A stretch of DNA of 64,000 bases from assembly GCF_000176035.2 (NCBI RefSeq), contig NC_015675.1, forward strand, positions 1,488,001-1,552,000, given 5' to 3'. The DNA comes from Mesorhizobium opportunistum WSM2075. GTDB taxonomy: Bacteria; Pseudomonadota; Alphaproteobacteria; Rhizobiales; Rhizobiaceae. The stretch's first letter is position 1, and the number at the start of each line of letters is the position of its first letter. A program made the position numbers and the translations under genes. Below, one piece after another: positions 39,937 to 48,268 of the stretch. Under the pieces are notes generated by a model. The model was not told the origin of the DNA. It ran no database searches and saw only the letters and a list, made by a program, of their open reading frames with translations.

Positions 39937-42022
39937 ATCCGTTGACCGCCGCCTGTTCGGCAATGGCGGACAGCACGCTGCGCACATCGAGCGTGCTGAA
40001 CGGCTTTTCCAGGATCTGCGGCCGTTGTTGCTGCGGCAAGGCTTCGATCTCCGCTTTAGCACCGATCAGGTCGCCGGTGACCAGCACGAAACGCCGCGCC
40101 AGGTCAGGCCTTTCGGCCAGCAGTTCGCGATAGATGGCAATGCCGCTGATGCCAGGCATGCGCAGGTCCGAAAACACGATGTCCGGCGGCATGTAGCCGC
40201 TCAAGGTGGCGGCGCCCGATTCCCAGACGAGCGCGACCCGCGACTTGATGCCCATCAATTCGAGGATGTCGGACAGCGAGCCGGCGACGTCAGGCTCGTC
40301 GTCGATGATCAGGGCATGACGCAGGCCACTCGAGCGCGGCTGGTTCTCGCCGGCGGCAGCGATGCCGGCTTCAATGGCCGGCAGCTGGACGACGAAACGC
40401 GCGCCTCTCGGCAACACTTCCTCGAACCAGACATTGCCATTGTGCCGCTCGATGATCGACTTCGAGATCGACAGGCCAATACCGGTGCCGACGCCAACCG
40501 GCTTGGTGGTGAAATAGGATTCGAAGATGCGGGAGCGGATGGCTTCTGGCACACCGGGCCCGTTGTCCTCGACCGAAAAGCCGGGTTTGCCCAGGTCGCC
40601 GCGGAACGTCCGCACCTTGATCAGCCGATCGCCGGCGACGCCGGCCAGCGCATGCTGGCTGTTGATGAGGAAATTCGCCGCCACCTGCGTCACGTGGTCG
40701 GCATCGGCCATGGCCAGCAGCGGGCCGGCGGCGAAATCCGTGTCGATGATGATGCCGCTCGATCGTGCGCCATAGGCGGTGACCTCGAGAGCGGCGCGGA
40801 TCACCTGGTTGAGGTCGGTCTCGGCCTGTGCCGCAGGATGAAGGCGGACCATCGACAGGAAACTCTTGACGATGCGCCCGCAGCGCTCGGCGGCGGCGCG
40901 GACTTTCTCGGCACGAACCTTGGTCTGGGGGTCGGAAGCGAATTCGTGCAGCAGCGTCGACTGCGCGACCACCACCGCCAGCGGGTTGTTGAGCTCGTGC
41001 GAGACGCCGGCCAGCAGCGAGCCCATCGCCGCCATCTTTTCGTTCTGGTGCAGCTTCTCGCGCTGCCGGTTGATTTCCTCCTCGGCGCGCAGCCTGTCGC
41101 GCAGGTCGCGGATCGAGCCGAAGATCAGGCGACGGTCGCCGACGCGCATCTCGGTCGCCGTCAACTCGATCGGAAACACCTCGCCGGCGGCATTCTGCGT
41201 CACCGTCTCCAGCCGCTGGCCGACCATCGGCGCGCCGCGCCCCGACATATAGTCGGCGCCCGAAGTATAGCCCTTGCGGTAGTATTCCGGCACGACGGTG
41301 TCGAGCAGGTCCTTGCCGAGGATGTCGCTGCGCTGGAAACCGAACATCTTTTCGGCGGCCGGATTGAATTCGATGATCGATCCGGCTTCGTCGATGACGA
41401 TGATGGCGTCCAGGGAGGCCTGCAGCATCGTGCGGCGGATGACCTCGCTGGCATGGGCGTCGGAGAGCGAATGTTCGATGGCGTCGCCGATGGCGAGCGC
41501 GATGATATGCAGCGTCGCCTCTTCCTCGTCGGTCCACTCGCGCTCGTCGACGCAGTCATTGACCGCCAGCGTGCCCCACAGATGGCCATGCGCGAAGACG
41601 GACACGGACAGGAACGACTTGATGTTCTGCTTTTCGAAGTCGGTCCTCAGGAAACCCTCGAGATCGCGCGTGTGTCCGGCGAAGATCTTGCCCTGGCGTT
41701 CGTCTTCGGCCACCCGCTCCAGCAGCGGATCCGAATTGACGATCGACTGCATGATGACGGTCGGCGCCGCCAGCTCTCCGCCGAAGTCGGGATCAATCCA
41801 ATAGGCGGCGACCGACTGGGCAAAACCCTGGCCGGGCAGTTCGCGCAAGCGGAACAGGATACCGCGCTGACATTCGATGGCGCGGCACAGCGTTTCCAGT
41901 ATGCCGTCCATTTCGCGCTGCCAGTCGCCGGCCTCGCGCAGCCGGCGAACCACGCGCACGGCCGCCATCGCCGCGCCCTGCCTGAGCCCTTGCATATCCG
42001 TGCTTGCTGTTTCAGCGGTCAT
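39935..42022 (-). CDS. Hybrid sensor histidine kinase (GAF-PAS-HisKA-HATPase-REC)
   Basis: A 695-residue soluble hybrid kinase. A GAF domain (about 40-190, GILFRLRELPGQGF, SFLSVSVFAHGHLWGTLAVND) is followed by PAS (about 200-315, MLQASLDAIIVIDEAGSIIEFNPAAEKMFGF), the HisKA dimer helix GSLLAGVSHELNNPLAVV, and the HATPase with N-box NFLINSQHAL, G1 VEDNGPGVP and G2 GTGIGLSISKSI. A C-terminal receiver (from about 570) has IIDDEPD and VFSDLRMPG. It could phosphorylate its own receiver and pass phosphate to the OmpR-type regulator encoded next, in the same direction. Confidence 0.86.
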   Translation of the reverse strand: MTAETASTDMQGLRQGAAMAAVRVVRRLREAGDWQREMDGILETLCRAIECQRGILFRLRELPGQGFAQSVAAYWIDPDFGGELAAPTVIMQSIVNSDPLLERVAEDERQGKIFAGHTRDLEGFLRTDFEKQNIKSFLSVSVFAHGHLWGTLAVNDCVDEREWTDEEEATLHIIALAIGDAIEHSLSDAHASEVIRRTMLQASLDAIIVIDEAGSIIEFNPAAEKMFGFQRSDILGKDLLDTVVPEYYRKGYTSGADYMSGRGAPMVGQRLETVTQNAAGEVFPIELTATEMRVGDRRLIFGSIRDLRDRLRAEEEINRQREKLHQNEKMAAMGSLLAGVSHELNNPLAVVVAQSTLLHEFASDPQTKVRAEKVRAAAERCGRIVKSFLSMVRLHPAAQAETDLNQVIRAALEVTAYGARSSGIIIDTDFAAGPLLAMADADHVTQVAANFLINSQHALAGVAGDRLIKVRTFRGDLGKPGFSVEDNGPGVPEAIRSRIFESYFTTKPVGVGTGIGLSISKSIIERHNGNVWFEEVLPRGARFVVQLPAIEAGIAAAGENQPRSSGLRHALIIDDEPDVAGSLSDILELMGIKSRVALVWESGAATLSGYMPPDIVFSDLRMPGISGIAIYRELLAERPDLARRFVLVTGDLIGAKAEIEALPQQQRPQILEKPFSTLDVRSVLSAIAEQAAVNG

Positions 42023-42113
42023 CGTCAGCCGTTATTCCCAAGTCCTGCCAATTCGCTCGGCCCAATTCGCTCGGCGAGCCACGGCTGAGAACCTGAAACT
42101 GTAGGCCTGGCTT

Positions 42114-42899
42114 TCAGTTGCCGTCGCCGGTCGGCAGCGAGAAGATATAGCCTTCGCCGCGCACCGTCCGCAGGAATTTCGGGTTGGCAGGGTCGGTCTC
42201 GATCTTCTTGCGCAGGCGCATGATGCGAATGTCGACTGCGCGCGATGATTCCGGATCCTCGGTGAAGCCGATCGCCTCGGAAATCGCGGCGCGGGTCAGC
42301 AGCCGGTTGGCACGCGTCAGGAAAACCTCGAGCACGTCGAATTCGCTCTTTGCCATGTCGATCACCGCGCCGTTGGCACCGGTCACCAGCCTGCCGTCGA
42401 GATCGGCCTGGAAGGGGCCGAAGGCAACGGAGCGGCGATCCGTCCTGGCTTTCCTGTCCAGCAGTTCCGACGGCTGCGGAACACGGCGCAGCACGCTGCG
42501 CACCCGCGCCAGCACTTCGCGCAGCTCGTATGGCTTGACGATATAGTCGTCGGCGCCGAGCTCCAGCCCGACGATGCGGTCGAGCGCGGTGCCGGCGGCG
42601 GTCGCATAGATGATGCCTATCGGCATTCTCGAGCGCAGCCAGCGGCCGAGCGACAGTCCGTCCTCGCCCGGCATGGCGATGTCGAGGATGGCCAGATGGA
42701 AGGGCTGCGTCTCGATCAGGATCCGGGCCGCGGCCGCGGTTTCCGCGGTCGCAACGTCATAGCCGGCGGCGTCGAGATACTCGGCGACCGCCTCCCTCAG
42801 GTCGGGCTCGTCCTCGACGATGACAATTCTTGCCCGCACGATGCTCTCGCTCCCACTTTCAGTGGAAAGTAGATTGGGTATAAACATGATGTCCAGCAC
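42114..42899 (-). CDS. OmpR-family response regulator
   Basis: A 261-residue regulator. The receiver has acidic pocket IVIVEDEPD, phospho-acceptor Asp73 (LAILDIAMPGEDG), YATAAG and GADDYIVKPYEL with the conserved Lys. The winged-helix domain includes LTRAAISEAIG, SRAVDIRIMRLRKKIE and LRTVRGEGYIFSLP. It lies just upstream of the hybrid kinase gene on the same strand, about 90 bases away, so the two likely form a signalling pair. It is divergent from a second OmpR-type gene with a degenerate receiver. Confidence 0.86.
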   Translation of the reverse strand: MLDIMFIPNLLSTESGSESIVRARIVIVEDEPDLREAVAEYLDAAGYDVATAETAAAARILIETQPFHLAILDIAMPGEDGLSLGRWLRSRMPIGIIYATAAGTALDRIVGLELGADDYIVKPYELREVLARVRSVLRRVPQPSELLDRKARTDRRSVAFGPFQADLDGRLVTGANGAVIDMAKSEFDVLEVFLTRANRLLTRAAISEAIGFTEDPESSRAVDIRIMRLRKKIETDPANPKFLRTVRGEGYIFSLPTGDGN

Positions 42900-42932
42900 T
42901 CATATCGGGTTGCCAGGGAACGGTTGGAGAAT

Positions 42933-43634
42933 ATGGCCCCACGAGCCGTCATTGCGCTTGTTTCCGTCGCCGACGTGATTGCGACGGAACTTGCCGATCA
43001 TCTCGAGCGGCGTGGCCATGACGTGCGTCAGGCGCGGCAGCCCTGGGAAGCCGAATCGTTGCTGTCGGGGAAGGGCGTCGATGTCGTGGTCGTCGGCGAC
43101 AGCCTCAGCCAGGCGGATGGCCGGGATCTGCTGCGGCGTTACGGCGGCCAAGGGAGTGGCGGCGAGGACGGACCGGATTTCATCCTGATCTGCCGGCCGG
43201 CCGACCTCGTCGACAAGGTGCTGGCGCTCGAGCTTGGCGCTGCCGATGTCGTCGAAAGCCCGCTCAATGTCAGGGAACTCGCCGCCCGTGTCGGCGGCCT
43301 GCTTTCGCGACGCGGCAGGGGCAACCAGGAACTGATCGTGCTGGAGAACGCGACCGTCGACTTGAGGTCGGCGATGGTCATGCATCGCTCCGGCACCGAA
43401 GAGCAGCTGTCGCCCGGCCAGGTGGCGCTGCTCAGGCTGTTCCTGGCCAGTCCGCGCAAGGTGCTGACGCGCGACGACATCATCGCGGCGGCGCCGGCCG
43501 AAAACGCCGACGCCTTCGACCGTTCGATCGATTCGCGCATCGTGCGGCTGCGCCGCAAGCTCGACACCGAAACCATCACCACCATCCGTGGCGCCGGCTA
43601 CCGGTTCGATCCGCCGCGTCAATTCGCCGACTGA
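42933..43634 (+). CDS. OmpR-like regulator with a degenerate receiver (pseudo-receiver)
   Basis: 233 residues, with TTGGAG directly before ATG 42933. The C-terminal winged helix is normal (LSPGQVALLRLFLASPRKVLTRDDI, DRSIDSRIVRLRRKLD, ITTIRGAGYRF). The N-terminal half keeps receiver-like spacing but not the chemistry. The acidic pair is replaced (IALVSVADV). The phospho-acceptor position holds Gly55 in VVVVGDSLSQADG. The conserved Lys is missing in GAADVVESPLNVREL. It probably binds DNA without phosphorylation control, perhaps by heterodimerising with the neighbouring regulator. Confidence 0.78.
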   Translation: MAPRAVIALVSVADVIATELADHLERRGHDVRQARQPWEAESLLSGKGVDVVVVGDSLSQADGRDLLRRYGGQGSGGEDGPDFILICRPADLVDKVLALELGAADVVESPLNVRELAARVGGLLSRRGRGNQELIVLENATVDLRSAMVMHRSGTEEQLSPGQVALLRLFLASPRKVLTRDDIIAAAPAENADAFDRSIDSRIVRLRRKLDTETITTIRGAGYRFDPPRQFAD

Positions 43635-43702
43635 CTGCTGGGCACTCTCGGTGACGGTTTGGCCGAGCATCGGATTTTCCTGTTCGCCGATGCTCCCGGA
43701 GT

Positions 43703-43870
43703 TCAGCGTGCCACCAGCAGCGACGGACCCGATGGCATGTCATTGCTCATGACGAGTTCGTTTGCCTGGGCGCGCTCCTTGAGGAGCACCGTGGCAAGGG
43801 CGGCAAAGCCAAGCAGGCCCTGCGCATAAAGCAGTGCGGAAAGCACCGAGGCCGCGAATTTCGTTTTCAT
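43703..43870 (-). CDS. Small membrane protein
   Basis: A 55-residue product: MKTKFAASVLSALLYAQGLLGFAALATVLLKERAQ, with one hydrophobic helix, then a polar tail ending PSGPSLLVAR. GGGAG lies seven bases upstream of the ATG. It has no recognised family. It is convergent with the pseudo-receiver regulator gene. A small inverted repeat (TCAATT/AATTGA, 43889-43908) sits just upstream and could be an operator. Confidence 0.55.
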   Translation of the reverse strand: MKTKFAASVLSALLYAQGLLGFAALATVLLKERAQANELVMSNDMPSGPSLLVAR

Positions 43871-44593
43871 CGTCCGACTCCCAGAATGTCAATTCTTCAA
43901 AAAATTGAATGTGTCGCGGGTCGCCTCGGGAAACTCCCGAAGTGCCCGCGCCGCCCACGGAGCCCCCCGCAGCGGCGCGGGCCTTCGGTCCTCTCGGCAG
44001 CAAGTTGCCGGAGGGGCCGCGCAATGCCAGCAGCCGAAGGCCAACCCGCCAGAGGGCCTTCAATCGGGCGATGCGCACGCTGGTGGTAATCCAGACCGAG
44101 GCAGGAAACAGAGCGACGTGCGGGGTAGAGATCTCGCTCGAACTCATCGCCAGCCTTGTCACGGCGGCGCCGGCAAGAATGCCGACACTACCTATGGCCG
44201 CTGCCGTGATGCTGATCCTGAAGACCAGGACCGCGTGTTCGCTTTCGTTCCCGTGGCCGTTGCCGTCTGCTTTCGTTACGTCAACCTTGCCGGCCAGCTG
44301 TATCGGCTTCATGCCGCTCGAAGCCGCGCTTTGTTGCAGATTGGTTTCGAAAACAGGCTCAGTCTTTTCATATAAGGTGACTTCGAACTTTCGTTTCGGA
44401 CTGAATACCTATGTGCTGTATTTGAGTGCCAGTCGGCAGCGGCGATGTCTCCGCCCGACGTCTTGGTTTGTTAACCAGAGGAAACGGATTCGAAACACAA
44501 ACGAGCATTTCGCGAAATCTCACCGAAACATGCCGCGCCGATAAGCCGCCCATCGAATTGGAGCCGGCCGGACCGGCAGAGAGAGGGGACATC
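43871..44593. other. 723-base region with no convincing gene
   Basis: Two long opposed ORFs cross here: 43740-44312 minus (190 residues) and 43909-44544 plus (211 residues). Neither has recognised motifs or a good ribosome site, and they overlap each other and the small membrane gene, so at most one is real. The minus frame starts with a plausible stretch (MKPIQLAGKVDVTKADGNG) and one hydrophobic segment. A 12-base palindrome ATTTCGCGAAAT (44507-44518) lies upstream of the L,D-transpeptidase gene. Confidence 0.4.
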
Positions 44594-45049
44594 ATGCACA
44601 GCACCATCACCGCCAAGCTCATCAACATCACCGCCGCCACGCTCACCGGTGCCGCGCTTCTGTTCGGCGCCAACGCCGCTCACGCCGCCAACAAGATCGT
44701 GGCGCGGGTCTCGCTTTCGCAGCAGGTCATGGAGATATCAGTCGATGGCCGGCCGACCTTCGCCTGGAAGGTCTCCACAGGCGACAGGGCGCATGTGACC
44801 CCGACCGGCTCGTTCAAGCCGACCCGCATGCATGAGATGTGGTATTCGAAGAAATACGACAACGCGCCGATGCCGCATTCGGTCTTCTTCAGCGGCGGCT
44901 ATGCGGTCCACGCCACCTATGCCATCAAGCGTCTCGGCCAACCGGCCTCGCATGGCTGCGTGCGGCTGCACCCGGACAATGCCGCCGACTTCTACCAGCT
45001 GGTGGAGACCTTCGGGGCCGCCAATACCAGCATCGTCATCGTCAAGTAG
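44594..45049 (+). CDS. L,D-transpeptidase (YkuD/ErfK family)
   Basis: A 151-residue exported enzyme. A signal peptide ends at AHAA. The YkuD catalytic domain follows: IVARVSLSQQVMEISVDGRPTFAWKVSTG, TPTGSFKPTRM, YAVHATYAI and the active site SHGCVRLHPDNAADFY with the catalytic Cys. It forms 3-3 peptidoglycan crosslinks or attaches proteins to peptidoglycan in the periplasm. The start at 44594 has GAGAGGGG before it. It is monocistronic and ends at a hairpin terminator. Confidence 0.86.
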   Translation: MHSTITAKLINITAATLTGAALLFGANAAHAANKIVARVSLSQQVMEISVDGRPTFAWKVSTGDRAHVTPTGSFKPTRMHEMWYSKKYDNAPMPHSVFFSGGYAVHATYAIKRLGQPASHGCVRLHPDNAADFYQLVETFGAANTSIVIVK

Positions 45050-45136
45050 CAGGCTGAAGAAGCGGGCCGGTTTACCACCCTGCCCGTGTTCAAGGCTCCC
45101 GCTGGAAATTGTCCGCGGTTTTGAGCACAGCCAAAA

Positions 45137-45165
45137 AAAGAGGCCGGAAAAATCCCGGCCTCTTT
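45137..45165. terminator. Bidirectional hairpin terminator
   Basis: AAAGAGGCCGG-aaaaatc-CCGGCCTCTTT with an A-run to the left and T-run to the right, between the L,D-transpeptidase gene and the convergent RND transporter gene. Confidence 0.85.
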
Positions 45166-45184
45166 TCGTTCTTCGGCTTTTTTA

Positions 45185-48100
45185 TCAGTCCGGCAGGGCC
45201 GGCATCAGCTTCGGATCCGGCTTTTCCGCCAGATGCGGCAGGTCCTTGCTGGCGATGAAGGTGTAGAACATGGGCACGACGAAGAGCGTGAACATGGTGC
45301 CGACGAGGATGCCGGTGAAGATGACGAGGCCCATCGAATAGCGGGCCGCGGCACCGGCACCGCTGGACGTGATCAGCGGCACCACGCCGAGCGCCATCGC
45401 CGCCGTCGTCATCAGGATCGGCCGCAGGCGCACCTTGGCCGAGGCGATGATGGCATCACGCCGTCGCATGCCGTGGATTTCGCGCTGCTGGTTGGCGAAC
45501 TCAACCAGCAGGATGCCGTGCTTGGTGATCAGGCCGATCAGCGTGATCAGGCCGACCTGGGTGTAGATGTTCAGCGTGCCGAGGCCCAGATTGAGCGGCA
45601 CTATGGCGCCGAAGATCGACAGCGGCACCGCCATCATGATGATCAACGGGTCGCGGAAGCTTTCAAACTGCGCCGCCAGCACCAGATAGATGACGATGAC
45701 GGCGGCCCCGAAGGCGATCAGGATCGTGTTGCCCTGCTCCTTCTCCTGCCGGGATTGGCCGGAGTAGTCGATGAAGAAGGTGTCGGGCAGGCTCTCCCTG
45801 GCGATGTCCTCGAGCACTTTCAAACCATCGCCGGTGGTGACGCCGGGCAATGGCAGCGCGGAAATCGTCGATGAATTCAGCTGGTTGAACTGCTCGATCG
45901 CGGCCGGCGAGGCATTGTTCGAAATCTTCACGACGGCCGACAGCGGCACCATCTCGCCCGTCACGCTGCGCACGAAGTATTGGCCGAGTTTTTCGGGGTT
46001 GTCGCGGAACTCCTGCGGCACCTGCGGAATGATGTCGTAGCTGTTGGAGTCGCGGTCGAATTGCGCCACTTCGGCGCCGCCGACCAGCAGCGTCAGCGTC
46101 CGGCCGATATCGGCGATAGGCAGGTTGAGGGCGGCGGCGCGATCGCGGTCGATGGTGACGGTCACCTGCGGCGAATCATAAGACATCGAGTTCTGCACGA
46201 CGATGAAGCGGCCCGAGGCCTGTGCCTTGTTCTTGATCTGCTCGGCTTGCTGGTACACTTCCGAGGAATTGCCGGTCGAGCGCACCACCATGGCAATCGG
46301 CAGGCCGCCGCCGGAGCCCGGCAGCGTCGGCGGGGCGAAGACGAAGGCCTGGACGCCCGCGACCTTGTTGATACGAGCCGTGATGTCGGCCTGCAGCTCC
46401 TTGGAATTGCGCTTGCGGTCAGCCCAATCCTTGAAGGCAAAGCCGACGAAAGCGCTGTTTGTCGTGCCACCGAAGGCCACGGCGGAGAACTGCGCCCGTG
46501 TTTCGGGAATGTCCCTCACCAGGCCGAGAATCTGGTTGACGTAGGTCTCGGTGTAATCGGATGTCGCATAGGTCGGCGCGGTCACGAGCGAGAGCAGGAA
46601 GCCCTGGTCTTCTTCCGGCGCCAGTTCGGTCGAGGTCTTGGTGAACATGAAGCCGGTCACGCCGACAAGCGCCAGCACGATGAGCAGCGTCAGCGGGCGA
46701 TAGTTCAGCGAACCGGTGACGGCGCGCTCGTAGACATGCTCGACCCGCGAGAAAACGCCGTCGACGATGCGCTGGAACCGGCCGGCGTTGCCGGGCTTCA
46801 AGAGGCGCGCCGACATCATCGGGGTGATGGTGATGGCGATGATGCCCGACAGCACCACCGAGCCGGCGAGCGTCACCGCGAATTCGCGGAACAGCGCACC
46901 GGTCAAGCCACCGGTGAAGGCCAGCGGCGCGAACACGGCGGCCAGCGTCATGGTCATGGCGACGATTGCGGAGGCGATTTCGCGCATGCCGCTGAACGCC
47001 GCTTGCATGGGCGTCATGTGGTCTTCTTCCATGTGGCGGTGGATGTTTTCCACCACCACGATGGCGTCGTCCACGACAAGGCCGATTGCCAGCACCATGG
47101 CCAGCAGCGACAGAAGATTGATCGAATAGCCGACCGCGAACAGAAGGAAACAGACGCCGACCAGCGACAGCGGGATGGTGATGATCGGCATCATCACCGA
47201 ACGGAAAGAGCCAAGGAACAGAAGGATGACGACGACCACGATGGCGACCGCCTCGGCGATGGTCTTGAACACCTCGTCGATCGAGGCGCTGATCTGCCCG
47301 GTGGCGTCGTAGACGACCTCGATCGTCATGCCTTTCGGCAGCGTTTCCTGGATCTGCGGCACAAGCTTGGTGAGCGCGGCCGCTGTGGTCAGCGGGTTGG
47401 CCGCCGGGGTCGGGAAGATGGCGAGGAAGGTGCCGGGCTTGCCGTTGAAGGAGACCCTGGTGTCGGTGTTCTCGGCGCCGAGTTCGACGCGGGCCACGTC
47501 ACGCAGCCGCACCACATTGCCGTCGGTCGAGCGCAGCGGTAGTTCGGCGAAGGCTTCCGGCGTCTGCAGCGTCGAACGCACCGTAATGGAGGAAACGACA
47601 TATTCGTTCTGGGTGTTTCCGGGCGCAGACAGGAAGTTGGAGTTGTTGATCGCTGCCAGCACTTCCGCTGCCGTCACCCCGCGCGCGGCAAGCCGGACCG
47701 GGTCGATCCAAACGCGCATCGAATATTCCTGGGCGCCGAAGATCTGCACGTCGGCGACACCTTCGACCGTCGACATGCGGGGCCTGATGACGCGCTCGAT
47801 ATATTCGGTCAGCTGCTCCTTCGTCATGTTCGGATTCTGCATCGAGATGTACATCATCGCGAACTGCTGGCCGGTGCCCTTGACGATGACCGGGTCCTTG
47901 GACGCGTCCGGCAAGGTGCCGCGCACGCCCTGGACCTTGGACAGCACTTCGGTCAGCGCCACGTCGGGGTTGGAGCCGAGCTTCATCTGCACCGTCACGG
48001 TGCTGGACGACGGACGGCTGGACGAGGTGACGTAGTCGATGTTTTCGGTCGAGGCGACGGCGCGTGCGATCGGGGCGGAAATGAAGCCCTGGATCAGGTC

Positions 48101-48268
48101 GGCGCTGGCACCCGGATAGGCGGTCGTGATGGTGATCGCTGTTTCATCAACCTTCGGATACTGCCGGATCGACAGGTTGAAGATGCCCTGGAACCCGAGC
48201 AGCAGGATCATGCAGGCAAGGACCGTCGAAAGGACGGGCCGGCGAATAAAGAGATCGGAAAAGCTCAT
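45185..48268 (-). CDS. RND multidrug efflux transporter (AcrB/MexB/HAE1 type)
   Basis: A 1027-residue inner-membrane pump, normal HAE1 length. The N-terminus MSFSDLFIRRPVLSTVLACMILLLG is typical. The proton-relay Asp pair lies in LAIGLVVDDAIVVVENIHRHM, GGLTGALFREFAVTLAGSVVLSGI is the family segment after it, and GLITKHGILLVEFANQQRE lies in the second half. It forms a tripartite efflux complex with the adaptor encoded upstream (four-base ATGA overlap). No outer-membrane channel gene is present here, so a shared TolC-like protein is likely. Probably repressed by the divergent TetR protein. Confidence 0.92.
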   Translation of the reverse strand: MSFSDLFIRRPVLSTVLACMILLLGFQGIFNLSIRQYPKVDETAITITTAYPGASADLIQGFISAPIARAVASTENIDYVTSSSRPSSSTVTVQMKLGSNPDVALTEVLSKVQGVRGTLPDASKDPVIVKGTGQQFAMMYISMQNPNMTKEQLTEYIERVIRPRMSTVEGVADVQIFGAQEYSMRVWIDPVRLAARGVTAAEVLAAINNSNFLSAPGNTQNEYVVSSITVRSTLQTPEAFAELPLRSTDGNVVRLRDVARVELGAENTDTRVSFNGKPGTFLAIFPTPAANPLTTAAALTKLVPQIQETLPKGMTIEVVYDATGQISASIDEVFKTIAEAVAIVVVVILLFLGSFRSVMMPIITIPLSLVGVCFLLFAVGYSINLLSLLAMVLAIGLVVDDAIVVVENIHRHMEEDHMTPMQAAFSGMREIASAIVAMTMTLAAVFAPLAFTGGLTGALFREFAVTLAGSVVLSGIIAITITPMMSARLLKPGNAGRFQRIVDGVFSRVEHVYERAVTGSLNYRPLTLLIVLALVGVTGFMFTKTSTELAPEEDQGFLLSLVTAPTYATSDYTETYVNQILGLVRDIPETRAQFSAVAFGGTTNSAFVGFAFKDWADRKRNSKELQADITARINKVAGVQAFVFAPPTLPGSGGGLPIAMVVRSTGNSSEVYQQAEQIKNKAQASGRFIVVQNSMSYDSPQVTVTIDRDRAAALNLPIADIGRTLTLLVGGAEVAQFDRDSNSYDIIPQVPQEFRDNPEKLGQYFVRSVTGEMVPLSAVVKISNNASPAAIEQFNQLNSSTISALPLPGVTTGDGLKVLEDIARESLPDTFFIDYSGQSRQEKEQGNTILIAFGAAVIVIYLVLAAQFESFRDPLIIMMAVPLSIFGAIVPLNLGLGTLNIYTQVGLITLIGLITKHGILLVEFANQQREIHGMRRRDAIIASAKVRLRPILMTTAAMALGVVPLITSSGAGAAARYSMGLVIFTGILVGTMFTLFVVPMFYTFIASKDLPHLAEKPDPKLMPALPD

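Noticed and set aside
43740..44312. 190-residue minus-strand ORF
   Set aside because: It overlaps the better-supported 55-residue membrane gene in another frame, and its second half is low-complexity. The first 90 residues are not impossible as a gene, but I cannot support it.
43909..44544. 211-residue plus-strand ORF
   Set aside because: Antisense to the previous candidate, no motifs and no ribosome site.
45980..47542. 520-codon plus-strand ORF inside the RND transporter
   Set aside because: Antisense shadow of a full-length, motif-rich RND gene; product is His/Asp/Gly low-complexity.
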